A stretch of DNA of 64,000 nucleotides, taken from Chitinophaga silvisoli (GTDB lineage Bacteria > Bacteroidota > Bacteroidia > Chitinophagales > Chitinophagaceae). This document shows positions 1 through 8,180 of the stretch, piece by piece; position 1 is the stretch's first letter, and the number at the start of each line of letters is the position of its first letter. The translations under genes were made by a program, and so were the position numbers. Location of the stretch: contig NZ_QTJV01000013.1 of assembly GCF_003412465.1 (NCBI RefSeq), forward strand, positions 62,001-126,000, given 5' to 3'. The notes beneath the pieces are model-generated. The model searched no databases. It worked only from the letters and a program-made list of their open reading frames with translations, and was not told the DNA's origin.

Positions 1-767
1 CGGATATCGGGTATTATCCGCGGGCAAAATATCATTACCGGGAGCGCTTGCATGGGATAGACCAGTATATTTTTATCTATTGCCTGGAAGGCAGGGGTAC
101 GGTCTCCATAAAGAAAAATACGTATGAGGTAGAAGGAGGTGAATTCTTTATAGTGCCGGCTAATGTGGCACATTCGTATATGGCGGATGCTGATCATCCC
201 TGGACGATCTACTGGATCCATTTTAAGGGGAAGTCAGCCGCAGCCATAACAGACCTGTTCATGGGCAGGTATAATGGATATAAGGGTTTCAGGCATTATG
301 ATGAGCGGATGCTACAGTTGTTTGATGAGATCTATCAGCATTTGGAGCGGGGTTATAGTATGGACCATCTGGTGTATTCCAATATGTGCCTGCAGCATTT
401 CCTGGGATCATTTTTATATCCGAAGAATGATAGTGATACAAAGGAATTAGGACAGCATAATATTGCTATAGATTTTATGAACCGGCATCTGGACAGGATG
501 TTGACGGTGGAGGAAATGGCGGGCTCGGTTAATTTGTCTACGTCGCATTTTACGTATTTATTTAAAACGAAAACGGGGTTTACGCCGATAGAATATTTAA
601 ATCATTTAAAGGTACAGAAGGCTTGTCAGTACCTGTTGTTTACGGATCTGAGGGTAAAGGAGATTGCGTATGAACTGGGGATAGAGGACCAGTCTTATTT
701 TTCGCGCTTGTTTACAAAGGTGATGGGAGTATCACCGAATGAGTATAGGGAAAGGAGGAGTGGTTAA
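1..767 (+). CDS. AraC-family transcriptional regulator, 5' end cut by the window
   Basis: The reading frame is open from base 3 with no start codon before the window edge. The residues before the TTG at 48 (DIGYYPRAKYHYRER) fit the usual start of an AraC cupin arm, so the gene begins outside the window. The N-terminal half is a cupin sensor (YCLEGRGTV, GEFFIVPANVAHSY). The last ~100 residues carry two helix-turn-helix motifs (LTVEEMAGSVNLSTSHF; VKEIAYELGIEDQSYFSRLF) ending in the typical GVSPNEYR. Regulators of this layout usually sense a sugar or its glycoside. The target is probably upstream of the window and cannot be told from here. It converges on the HxlR gene. Confidence 0.93.
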   Translation, partial: DIGYYPRAKYHYRERLHGIDQYIFIYCLEGRGTVSIKKNTYEVEGGEFFIVPANVAHSYMADADHPWTIYWIHFKGKSAAAITDLFMGRYNGYKGFRHYDERMLQLFDEIYQHLERGYSMDHLVYSNMCLQHFLGSFLYPKNDSDTKELGQHNIAIDFMNRHLDRMLTVEEMAGSVNLSTSHFTYLFKTKTGFTPIEYLNHLKVQKACQYLLFTDLRVKEIAYELGIEDQSYFSRLFTKVMGVSPNEYRERRSG

Positions 768-781
768 GCCCGGGAGGCCGC

Positions 782-1111
782 TTATGGAAGGCGGCTGGCT
801 ACCTTTTCTCCCCATTCATTCATCGCATGTAAGATCGGCATTAATGTTTTCCCCAGATCGCTCAGTTCATATTCTACCCGCGGTGGTTTTTCATTAAAGC
901 TATGCCGGATTATTAAACCATCATCTTCCAGCTCTTTTAACTGCTGGGATAATATTTTCCTGGAAATATCCGGGATTTGTATGGTGAGTTTGCCGAAGCG
1001 AATATTCCCTACTGCTATCCTGGCCAAAATAATTGGCTTCCATTTTCCACCAATGTAGCCCATGGTCTTTACCATCGGACAGTATGGAGCATGTTCTTCA
1101 AATTTCTTCAT
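782..1111 (-). CDS. HxlR-family winged-helix transcriptional regulator
   Basis: A 109-residue protein that is almost entirely the HxlR domain: YCPMVKTMGYIGGKWKPIIL near the N-terminus with the conserved Cys, then the recognition region (ISRKILSQQLKELEDDGLI) and the wing (PPRVEYELSDLGKTL). Family members are often redox- or aldehyde-responsive dimers that control a divergent oxidoreductase. That arrangement is present here: an SDR is transcribed away from it across a 150-bp spacer carrying repeated operator-like boxes. The start ATG at 1111 is directly followed upstream by the first box, consistent with autoregulation. Confidence 0.93.
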   Translation of the reverse strand: MKKFEEHAPYCPMVKTMGYIGGKWKPIILARIAVGNIRFGKLTIQIPDISRKILSQQLKELEDDGLIIRHSFNEKPPRVEYELSDLGKTLMPILHAMNEWGEKVASRLP

Positions 1112-1218
1112 TAGTTACTTTAATGTTACTACTTTTTATGTTTTAGTTACATGAATGTTACTACTATTTCGATCTGCATGAAAGCATCTCTGGGAATGTA
1201 GTAGTTACTTTACGTACA
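1111..1218. promoter_or_regulatory. Repeated operator-like boxes between hxlR and the SDR
   Basis: AGTTACTTTAATGTTACT (1113-1130) and AGTTACATGAATGTTACT (1145-1162) are imperfect palindromes of the form AGTnAC-N6-GTnACT, set exactly 32 bp apart (three helical turns). A third, partial copy (AGTTACTTTACGTACA) lies at 1203-1218. Their position between divergent genes fits binding sites of the adjacent HxlR regulator. No binding data are implied. Confidence 0.65.
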
Positions 1219-1262
1219 ATTTTTAGTTAAAGGTAGTGCATCTACTATTTAAAAAAAGAAAA

Positions 1263-2057
1263 ATGGAAATAAAGCGACATTTCGAAAAAGACCTGGCAGG
1301 TAAAGTGGCACTTGTAACCGGTGGCACAAAAGGTATTGGCAAAGCTATAGCCAGCAGGCTTACAGCAGCAGGAGCAACAGTAATTGTAACGGCACGGCAT
1401 CCTTCGGGAGAAGCAAACCCATCTTATCATTTTATAGCCGCGGATTTGTCTGACCCGGCAGAAGTGCTGAAGGTAAGCCGGGAGGTCAGTGATAAATTTG
1501 GTGGTGTAGATATACTGGTGAATAACATGGGTGCGAATACATATCCCGGTGGTGGTTTTAGTACCTTGGAAGATGCGCATTGGAACGAGGCATTACAGGT
1601 CAACCTGCTCTCGTCTGTTCGTTTAGACAGGGCATTATTACCTAAAATGCTGGCGCAGAAAGAAGGGGTTATCGTTCACATTTCTTCCACCAGCAGCCGT
1701 TTTCCCATTTGGGAGTCAACGATGGCTTATAGTGCAGCAAAAGCGGCATTAAATACGTATAGCAAGGCGTTGTCTGACGAAGTGGCTCCCCAGGGGGTGC
1801 GGGTGGTGACAGTGTCACCGGGATTGAACAGGACATCGGCGATGGCCGCTTTTTTAGAAGAACTGGCTAAGAATGCAAATACCACGGTGGAAGCGGTGAC
1901 GGGTAAACTATTTGAGAGGTTGGGTGGAGTGCCGATGGGGAGAATGGCGGCACCGGAGGAAACGGCGGAGTTAGTATATTTCCTGGTATCGCAACAAGCG
2001 GGGTATATAACGGGAGCGAATTATGTGATTGACGGAGGGAATTTTCCGGTTGTATAA
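1263..2057 (+). CDS. SDR-family NAD(P)-dependent oxidoreductase
   Basis: A classical short-chain dehydrogenase of 264 residues from the ATG at 1263. A GTG at 1236 would add nine Lys-rich residues and looks less likely. Visible motifs are the cofactor glycine motif TGGTKGIG, the NNMGA motif, a catalytic Ser in ISSTSSR and the YSAAK Tyr-Lys pair, followed by a C-terminal GANYVIDGG typical of FabG-like members. It should reduce or oxidise a small alcohol/ketone in the cytosol; the substrate cannot be read. The divergent HxlR regulator and the operator-like boxes suggest induction by a reactive small molecule. A strong hairpin terminator follows the stop codon. Confidence 0.93.
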   Translation: MEIKRHFEKDLAGKVALVTGGTKGIGKAIASRLTAAGATVIVTARHPSGEANPSYHFIAADLSDPAEVLKVSREVSDKFGGVDILVNNMGANTYPGGGFSTLEDAHWNEALQVNLLSSVRLDRALLPKMLAQKEGVIVHISSTSSRFPIWESTMAYSAAKAALNTYSKALSDEVAPQGVRVVTVSPGLNRTSAMAAFLEELAKNANTTVEAVTGKLFERLGGVPMGRMAAPEETAELVYFLVSQQAGYITGANYVIDGGNFPVV

Positions 2058-2063
2058 TAGCGG

Positions 2064-2104
2064 CTACTGGCGGAATCAGGATCCGCCAGTAGTTATTTCT
2101 TTTA
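2064..2104 (+). terminator. Rho-independent terminator after the SDR gene
   Basis: A perfect 11-bp stem (CTACTGGCGGA at 2064-2074, TCCGCCAGTAG at 2082-2092) with a 7-nt loop is followed by a T-rich run (TTATTTCTTTT), seven bases after the SDR stop codon. Confidence 0.9.
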
Positions 2105-2174
2105 TAAGTTTTGCGGGTATGCCTCCTACAACAGTATTCCCTTGTATTAGCCAGACCAATATTGCTCAGGGTAA

Positions 2175-2375
2175 GCTGGAAGCCTTTCGGCATACCAACC
2201 TGTGTATGACACCGGCGTATTCTATGATACACGCACCGGTGCAGAAGCAGACTTTATAACAATCTTTCCTGCTGCATGTACGAAAAATCTCTTTGGTGTT
2301 ATCACTGCACTGAACGTTGATACCATGAATTTTGGTCAGGTGGCTGCTGAATGGTGTGGTATCAGGTCCAGATGA
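2175..2375 (+). pseudogene. Relic of an unidentified protein-coding gene
   Basis: One frame is open for 66 codons between a TAA at 2172 and a TGA at 2373. It reads like genuine protein sequence: it contains YDTGVFYDTRTGAEADFITI, then IFPAACTKNLFGVITALNV, and ends in GQVAAEWCGIRSR. There is no ATG near the start; a GTG lies at 2202 and the first ATG at 2322 is late. I read it as the C-terminal remnant of a decayed gene, though a short GTG-initiated protein of 57 residues is possible. I do not recognise the family. Confidence 0.4.
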
Positions 2376-2698
2376 ATTTCGCTTAGTACCAAATTAGAAA
2401 ATCAAAGAATTGCATAGGGAGACAGGTGGCTATTTTTGCGAAAGAGCGGAGATTATTTGAATATCTTAATGAAAGATTTGAAATTCTTAATGGTGAGGGA
2501 GATAAAAGTTCGTTTAAAAATAGGGAGTAGATTTTTTTTACAAAGTATTTTTTGTTAAATTCAGTATAATAGAATCATAAAAGGCACAACGATTATTAAA
2601 ACAATATTGTTAACCACAATTATGTGAATGTCTTTATAATCAGGGCTTCTCAGGCTTTTTTTAGTTGTTAACCATCAACAAAAAATATATAAATTCGC
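2376..2698. other. AT-rich stretch without a recognisable gene
   Basis: Between the relic and the PIN-domain gene I see only short open frames without protein-like composition. The last 150 bases are very AT-rich and probably hold the promoter of the PIN gene. No clear TAnnTTTG box was found. Confidence 0.5.
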
Positions 2699-3157
2699 AT
2701 GCAGACAGTTTATGTGGATACCTCTGTATTTGGGGGGTGTTACGAAACGGACCATTCAAAAGACAGCCTTCAGCTGTTGAATGAATTTAAAAGGGGAGAA
2801 AAGAAAATGATGATCTCCGAACTTGTTATTGAAGAGCTAAATGATGCAAGGCATGAAATCAGGATCCTGCCATTGGAGGTTCCTGTAATCTTCAGTATAA
2901 TGGCACCTGTATCTTTCAGAGCACGTATGCTCGCGCAGAAGTATATTCAGGACGGGGTGTTAAGTGCTAAAAGTATTTATGATGCATTGCATATAGCTAC
3001 AGCTACTTTACAAGGTGCAAATACCGTAGCCAGTTTGAATTTCAGGCACATGGTGAATTCCGGTAAGATTAAACATATTAATGCAATCAACACAGACATG
3101 GGGTTTAGGACCATTGAAATCAAAACACCAAAAGAAATTATAAATCCATCATTATGA
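2699..3157 (+). CDS. PIN-domain protein, VapC-type toxin-like ribonuclease
   Basis: A 152-residue PIN domain. Candidate acidic metal ligands are D7 in YVDTSVF, E45/E46 in the ELVIEEL helix and D95 in SIYDALHIATA. The last strand ASLNFRHMVN resembles the SWNFKHIVN form seen in many VapC-like proteins. PIN toxins cut RNA, often tRNA, and are held inactive by a small antitoxin encoded beside them. Here a 50-residue ORF starts inside the stop codon (ATGA overlap), so the order is toxin then partner, the reverse of classic vapBC. The catalytic fold is clear; action as a toxin is inferred. Confidence 0.8.
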   Translation: MQTVYVDTSVFGGCYETDHSKDSLQLLNEFKRGEKKMMISELVIEELNDARHEIRILPLEVPVIFSIMAPVSFRARMLAQKYIQDGVLSAKSIYDALHIATATLQGANTVASLNFRHMVNSGKIKHINAINTDMGFRTIEIKTPKEIINPSL

Positions 3158-3306
3158 AAGAACCAATAAAAGGCTACGATAGCGTAGCAGAAGTCAGAAA
3201 AACCAGGGAGCGCTTATATGAAAAATATGGTGATGATTGGGATGCAATTTTCGACATGCTCCAAAAAGCACCCAAAAAATACATAGAAAGCCTGAATCAA
3301 AAATAA
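3154..3306 (+). CDS. Small partner of the PIN protein, candidate antitoxin
   Basis: A 50-residue ORF starting at the ATG that overlaps the PIN gene stop by four bases, which implies translational coupling. The product starts MKEPIKGYDSVAEVR and has a charged helical middle (RKTRERLYEKYGDDWDAI). It has no recognisable DNA-binding domain. Size, charge and coupling fit an antitoxin that wraps its toxin with a C-terminal helix. A hairpin terminator follows at 3325, so the two genes form a closed two-gene unit. Confidence 0.65.
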   Translation: MKEPIKGYDSVAEVRKTRERLYEKYGDDWDAIFDMLQKAPKKYIESLNQK

Positions 3307-3324
3307 GGCAAGTCCAATCAACAA

Positions 3325-3358
3325 AAAGGTGACCAGGCATGATTACCCGGTCACCTTT
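3325..3358 (+). terminator. Terminator of the PIN/partner operon
   Basis: AAAGGTGACC (3325-3334) pairs perfectly with GGTCACCTTT (3349-3358) across a 14-nt loop, 18 bases after the partner stop codon. Confidence 0.75.
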
Positions 3359-3528
3359 CAGTTTGGAACAGTCATTGCAACGCCCTTATTACATTGTCTC
3401 TCCATTTTTTAAATCCCCCCTTTCCATTGTTCCCTATCCTATAACTTAAATAATCCGGGCAAATAAATATCGATAGATAAGCCTGTAATCATGCTTTTCT
3501 ATCCGCTCTCACAAGGTGATTAACTATT

Positions 3529-4509
3529 TCACAACAAAATCAGCTCATTCCAAAACGAATCCGGAATCTCCGCCTTCGTCATGCTCAGGTTATTCTCCAC
3601 CTGCTCCGGCCTGCTCGTACTAAGTGCAATGCTTTGCACCCCCGGCGCATTTAATCCAAATCTGACACAAGCTGTCGCCGGTGTCAGATTATATTTGGTA
3701 CACAGCGCAAAAAATCGGGTTCTCCATTCCAGCAATGCAATTCCATCCTCCGTATCTTTATCCACTGGCTTATAATTGTAATAATCCCCTCCGGTTAAAA
3801 AGCCACCGTTAAAAACGGCTGAATTAATAACAAATACCCCCCTGCTCTGTAATTCATGCATAAACAATGCAAGTTCTACCGGATGATCATAAAGTGTATA
3901 ACTATTGGCAAACATTACCCAATCCAACGCTACATCTTCTGACAAACGCTTTATTACCCGCCAGTTCTTAGCCCCTACTCCTACAGCACTCACCTGCCCT
4001 GCCTGCTTCAGGTCATTCAACGCCTTGTAGGCAAGTAATATATCGTCATACAGGTTATCTTCATGCGACTTATCAGTGGCTCTTGCCAGGTATTCATCCG
4101 GATCATGCACGGACACAAAATTGGCTTTGTAATTCCCCAGCAGCTGATTGCCCTGCTCATAACATTCCATGATTCCATCATAATCAATACGCTGAACAGC
4201 ATCATACTGCAGGTTTTTCCATACACCCGGCTCAAAGGTAGGCTCCTCCTGTTCCAATGGCACCCTCAGCCAGCCCAGCTTGTTACTGATAATGACATCT
4301 GCCGGCGATATATTCAACTCCTGGAGCGCCTTACCAAGGCATTCCAGCGCAAGTCCGGCCCCATATTTTCCTGCTGTATCAAATGTAGGGGGAGCATCCG
4401 TGTGGGTTATAAACTCCTTTACGATGGCAGTTTTCGTGGTCTGGGGCAGCTCCCGGTATATATTCCCGAGACAACTGGTTCCCATTATTACTTCTGGCAA
4501 TGGCAACAT
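3529..4509 (-). CDS. Aldo/keto reductase, probable L-fucose (D-threo-aldose) 1-dehydrogenase
   Basis: An AKR TIM-barrel protein with the full catalytic tetrad: D44 and Y49 in FDTAGKYG, K77 in SNKLGW and H135 in SVHDPDEY. The start MLPLPEVIMGTSCLGNIY matches the D-threo-aldose dehydrogenase branch, which oxidises L-fucose to the lactone with NAD(P). I chose the ATG at 4509; a TTG at 4545 would add 12 residues. It is divergent from an AraC regulator and lies one gene from a secreted alpha-L-fucosidase, so release of L-fucose followed by its oxidation is a coherent pathway. Substrate assignment rests on family and context. Confidence 0.85.
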   Translation of the reverse strand: MLPLPEVIMGTSCLGNIYRELPQTTKTAIVKEFITHTDAPPTFDTAGKYGAGLALECLGKALQELNISPADVIISNKLGWLRVPLEQEEPTFEPGVWKNLQYDAVQRIDYDGIMECYEQGNQLLGNYKANFVSVHDPDEYLARATDKSHEDNLYDDILLAYKALNDLKQAGQVSAVGVGAKNWRVIKRLSEDVALDWVMFANSYTLYDHPVELALFMHELQSRGVFVINSAVFNGGFLTGGDYYNYKPVDKDTEDGIALLEWRTRFFALCTKYNLTPATACVRFGLNAPGVQSIALSTSRPEQVENNLSMTKAEIPDSFWNELILL

Positions 4510-4702
4510 GCGAAGATATTTTTGTGTCAGTTTAGATGCGACCAAATATGTGTTATTTCACGCAAAATACTTATATACAAAAGCGACATACATATGTATA
4601 ATTCCGATGTGTTGATGCAACCAAAATTTATCAATTAAAACTCTTATAAATGAATTTTTATGTAGCTTTCCGTTTTTAAACCAGCCTACAATTGCCGCCG
4701 TC

Positions 4703-5569
4703 ATGAGGAACCGATTTACATTCTCATTACTGAATACCGATTATGTTCAACTGAATGAGAGCTGGAACTATCTGAATGTAATTAGTCCCTTTTACCGGCT
4801 TTATCTCATAGACGATGGTATCGGACACCTCTCTACTCCTGAGCAGAGCATCACCCTGGAAAAAGGCCAGCTGTACCTGATACCGAGTTTTACCATGTTC
4901 AACCAGACCTGCCCTTCTAATCTCAGCCAGTTTTACGTGCACTTTATCGAAGAATCGTCCGATGGCGGGTCCCTGTTTGCCCGTAGCAGGAAATTATTAC
5001 AGACTACAGCAACGGCCGCCGACATTGAACTCTTTCAAAGACTGGTGACCATTAATCCAGGCAGAGACCTCAGGAAGTCTGATAATCCGAAAGTATATGA
5101 AAAAACGAATATCCTGAAAGGCTTCCAGGAAGCCAATGCCAAGCTATCACTAGCCACTCTTCTTGAAACGCAGGGCCTCATCCAGATCTTATTATCCAGG
5201 TTCCTGGATAGTAAAGATTTTGCCAGCGAGAATATAAAAATAATCCCATCCAGGATTATGGAGGCAATCAATCATATTCAAACTAATCTGTCAGGTAGTC
5301 TATCAGTGGAGGAACTGGCTACGCGGGCCAACCTTAGTACAGATCATTTTTCAAGATCCTTTTACCAGCATACCGGTCAGCGACCGCTCCAATTCATCCA
5401 GCAAAAACGAATTGAACGCGCCCAGTTCTTAATTTTAACCTCTAATTATTCATTTGCAGAAATCGCAGAGCAAACAGGATTTGAGAGCCTGAGTTATTTT
5501 GCCAGGGTTTTTAAGGGTACTACCGGACAAACACCCGGTACCTACAGGGATAGTAATGCCTATATATAA
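4703..5569 (+). CDS. AraC-family regulator of the fucose cluster
   Basis: 288 residues with an N-terminal cupin-like sensor (about 1-170) and a C-terminal AraC double HTH (IQTNLSGSLSVEELATRANL; FAEIAEQTGFESLSYFARVF). It is divergent from the aldo/keto reductase and convergent with the GH29 fucosidase, so it sits in the middle of the cluster and is the obvious candidate for controlling both, with L-fucose or a derivative as ligand. The ~190-bp spacer to the reductase should hold its operator. I could not identify a clear repeat there. Confidence 0.9.
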   Translation: MRNRFTFSLLNTDYVQLNESWNYLNVISPFYRLYLIDDGIGHLSTPEQSITLEKGQLYLIPSFTMFNQTCPSNLSQFYVHFIEESSDGGSLFARSRKLLQTTATAADIELFQRLVTINPGRDLRKSDNPKVYEKTNILKGFQEANAKLSLATLLETQGLIQILLSRFLDSKDFASENIKIIPSRIMEAINHIQTNLSGSLSVEELATRANLSTDHFSRSFYQHTGQRPLQFIQQKRIERAQFLILTSNYSFAEIAEQTGFESLSYFARVFKGTTGQTPGTYRDSNAYI

Positions 5570-5609
5570 AAAAAACATCCTGCCGGTTCACAAAGAACTC
5601 AGCAGGATG
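5569..5609 (-). terminator. Terminator of the fucosidase gene
   Basis: CATCCTGC (5576-5583) and GCAGGATG (5602-5609) form an 8-bp stem. The A-run at 5568-5575 becomes a T-run on the minus strand, so it terminates the leftward fucosidase transcript and abuts the AraC stop codon. Confidence 0.75.
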
Positions 5610-5628
5610 GGACCTCTACTTAATCGTA

Positions 5629-7284
5629 CTAACTAATCTTCAGCGGCACAGCATAAGAAGGGAATGATCCCCTGTCAGGGAATACGATCTCCAACCCATC
5701 TGCAGTACGGCTGAATTGCAGGCCAGCATCATTGCCGGCCAGTGATATTTTGCTAATGGCACCGGGATAATGAGGGCTGCCTGCTGCCAGATTCTTAATC
5801 AGCACTTTGCCATTTTCCGGCCATTCCATCACCGTAGCGAAGAGGAGATCGCCCTTGGTGGCAAACCTGATATCCGCTGCGGTATATGGTTTGCCTTTCC
5901 CCTCATTAAATCCCTGTTCATTTAAAGGAGCCGTATTGGCTAAAGCCGGCCCTTCGCCGAATACCTTCCAGGGCCGGGTGCCATAAATACTTTCATTGTT
6001 CACTGTCATCCATTGACCAATTTCGTCTACTATTTTCAGCTCTTCCTCATCAATAGTACCGTTGCCTCTTACCGGTATGTTCAAAAGCAGGTTGCCATTT
6101 TTACTGACAATATCTACCAGCATCTGGATAACCGTTTTTGCGCTTTTATAGCCCTTCTTTTCATAGATCTCCCGATCGTAATGCCAATCTCCTATGCAGG
6201 TATCTGTTTGCCATGGTAAAGGTTCTATAGCGTTGCTATGCCCTCTCTCAATATCCCATACCATACATTTGCGTTGCTGCTCGTCCAGGATTTTCCCGTT
6301 GATGATTACCTCCAGGGATTTCCTGTTTTTCAAACTCCGGTTGTAAAAATGGGCGGCAATCCGCAAGCCGGCATCACTGGCCGGCCACAGGGGCAGTGCC
6401 GTATCATCAAAGTAAACCAGGTCAGGATCGTATTTATTGATAAGATCGATGGTACGGTTATAGAACTTTTCACAATAGGCGGCTGTTGGCGGACAAACAC
6501 CATTGCCCCAATTCCACTGTCTGTGAATCGCTCCATTATCATTACTATTTTCGCTAAGTGCATGATTTTGGGCATATAGTTCCTGGGGATCCAGGCCCTC
6601 CCACCATGTACCTTTTCCGTCTTTTTTTGTCAGCTTTCCATCATATGGGATGCCGGCATAAGGCCCTTGTTTATCTGCCCTTTGCGCAGTTTCCATCCAG
6701 CTCCAGGTATGGGCCGCATGTACACTTACGCCGAAGTGTAGGCCATGGTTCCTGGCGGCTTTCACCCATCCTCCTACCAGGTCTTTGCGAGGGCCTACTT
6801 TCAGACTATTCCAGTGAGGCTGGTATTTACTGTCATAGAGGTCCAGGTTGTCGTGGTGGTTGGCCAGGGCAATAAAATATTTTGCACCTGCCCGTTTATA
6901 AAGTTCTACCAGGGCATCAGGTTCCCAGCTTTCTGCTTTCCATTCGTTGATCACATCCTTAAAACCGAATTGGGAAGGATGTCCGTATTTCTTCAAATGA
7001 ATATTATACTGCCTGTATCCTTCAATGTACATGTGACGCGCATACCAATCCCCGCTTTCTGCCTGGCATTGCGGGCCCCAGTGTGCCCATATGCCAAACT
7101 TTGCATCCCGGAACCATGAAGGTGTGCTGAATTGTGCCAGCGACGACCAGTTAGGCTGAAAGGGACCTTTCATCATGGGTTCTCCCGGCAGGCCTGCAGC
7201 CATAGCCTGGAGAGGTAGTCTTCCGGCAAGCATTGCCGCGGGGAGCGCCATGCTCATTTGTTTGATAAGTGTTCTTCTATTCAC
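5629..7284 (-). CDS. GH29 alpha-L-fucosidase, secreted
   Basis: 551 residues. The N-terminus MNRRTLIKQMSMALPAAMLA has a twin Arg and a hydrophobic stretch, so export by Tat (or Sec) is likely. The GH29 barrel is plain: WFRDAKFGIWAHWGPQC (58-73), GDWYARHMY, KYFIALANHHDNLDLYDS, and the nucleophile Asp in DLVYFDD (D293). A C-terminal beta domain follows from about residue 440. The enzyme removes alpha-linked L-fucose from glycans in the periplasm or at the surface. The neighbouring fucose-dehydrogenase-type reductase could process the sugar. The acid/base residue is poorly conserved in GH29 and I do not assign it. Confidence 0.95.
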   Translation of the reverse strand: MNRRTLIKQMSMALPAAMLAGRLPLQAMAAGLPGEPMMKGPFQPNWSSLAQFSTPSWFRDAKFGIWAHWGPQCQAESGDWYARHMYIEGYRQYNIHLKKYGHPSQFGFKDVINEWKAESWEPDALVELYKRAGAKYFIALANHHDNLDLYDSKYQPHWNSLKVGPRKDLVGGWVKAARNHGLHFGVSVHAAHTWSWMETAQRADKQGPYAGIPYDGKLTKKDGKGTWWEGLDPQELYAQNHALSENSNDNGAIHRQWNWGNGVCPPTAAYCEKFYNRTIDLINKYDPDLVYFDDTALPLWPASDAGLRIAAHFYNRSLKNRKSLEVIINGKILDEQQRKCMVWDIERGHSNAIEPLPWQTDTCIGDWHYDREIYEKKGYKSAKTVIQMLVDIVSKNGNLLLNIPVRGNGTIDEEELKIVDEIGQWMTVNNESIYGTRPWKVFGEGPALANTAPLNEQGFNEGKGKPYTAADIRFATKGDLLFATVMEWPENGKVLIKNLAAGSPHYPGAISKISLAGNDAGLQFSRTADGLEIVFPDRGSFPSYAVPLKIS

Positions 7285-7726
7285 CGGTTAATATTTTAGA
7301 TCATAAATTTTCCTGCTATGCATATACCGGTTTATGCCAGTGCTCATAATCGGGAATGATTTTTAGAATATATAATCTGGAGGATGCTGTTGATCAAATT
7401 TACAGTGTTTCAAATTTGAGTTATTCTTTTATTATCCTTGTTGTACAAAACTAGTTTTGTTTTGAACATTTCCGACATCAGTGAAAATAAAGCTGCCCTG
7501 GCTCAATGCCAGGGCAGACTTTCTTTTTTCGGTGTTCACAGGACAGGTTAAAAAATAACAGTTAATTACTAATAGTGTAATGGTCGCTATTCAAGCAATG
7601 GTAAATTGGCATAGGTTAATGAAATGTAAATTAAACCAGTAAATGTTGGCTGCAAGTTAGATAATCATAAACATTTGGATGTTGAACAAAACTGGGTATT
7701 TTATGTATTATTCCGATGATGGTTTA
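7285..7726. other. Gene-free stretch with a perfect palindrome and a terminator
   Basis: No protein-coding frame is convincing here. It holds a perfect 16-bp palindrome, ACAAAACTAGTTTTGT, at 7445-7460, about 160 bp upstream of the fucosidase start, which could be an operator. It also holds the hairpin terminator at 7493-7517. Confidence 0.6.
7493..7517 (-). terminator. Strong hairpin terminator downstream of the PAS relic
   Basis: CTGCCCTGGC (7493-7502) and GCCAGGGCAG (7508-7517) make a perfect 10-bp stem with a 5-nt loop. T-rich sequence follows on both strands. The only candidate transcription unit is the leftward one ending at 7727, so I place it on the minus strand. Confidence 0.7.
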
Positions 7727-7915
7727 TTATTGCATTTTTCCGTCCTTTTTTAGACATATGACGAGATCCCCTATCCCCTTCATGACCTCATACACATTGC
7801 CATCTACATCAAAAATAGGCGTGAAATTAAAAAGTTGGCCGGTGATCTTCGACCTTAATTTAATACCTTTTCCCGGTAACTGAATTTTACATTTCCAATG
7901 TTTGAAGCACCGTAT
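7727..7915 (-). pseudogene. PAS-domain C-terminal relic
   Basis: An open frame of 62 codons between in-frame stops, with no start codon in its first half. Its product contains KITGQLFNFTPIFDVDGNVY and EVMKGIGDL, which is the end of a PAS domain (the conserved 'PIFDxDGxVxEVxGIGxD' pattern seen before histidine kinases). It overlaps the 3' end of the 97-aa ORF at 7887 in another frame. This looks like a remnant of a sensor gene of which the rest has been lost. Confidence 0.5.
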
Positions 7916-8180
7916 CTAAACTACTAATCACATGCTTTCTATATGATTCCATTTCCGGTTTATCCGCGTTTTTAATTGTATTGTACATGTTGGAGATCTT
8001 CCTGAATTCGCCCTTTAAAACAGATCTTGTCTGCCTGTGTGAGTATGTATTGGCACATCTGCCGAGATAACTACATATTTCAACTAATATAAGTCTAAAG
8101 GTCATCGTATTATAGTAATCGTACTGATGGCAGCTCAGTTCCTCTTTTATATACTCCAGTTTTTGTTTTTCGTCTTTCAT
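7887..8180 (-). CDS. Hypothetical helical protein next to the PAS relic
   Basis: 97 residues, no signal peptide or membrane segment, rich in charged residues and predicted helical throughout (MKDEKQKLEYIKEELSCHQY at the start, KHVISSLDTVLQTLEM at the end). I recognise no family. The ATG has no visible ribosome binding site, as is normal in this phylum. Its 3' end overlaps the PAS relic, so it may be part of the same decayed sensor locus. Coding status is moderately supported by its protein-like composition. Confidence 0.45.
   Translation of the reverse strand: MKDEKQKLEYIKEELSCHQYDYYNTMTFRLILVEICSYLGRCANTYSHRQTRSVLKGEFRKISNMYNTIKNADKPEMESYRKHVISSLDTVLQTLEM

Noticed and set aside
2029..2259. 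76-residue ORF starting inside the SDR end
   Set aside because: It reads through the SDR terminator hairpin and lies in another frame from the better-supported relic at 2175-2375.
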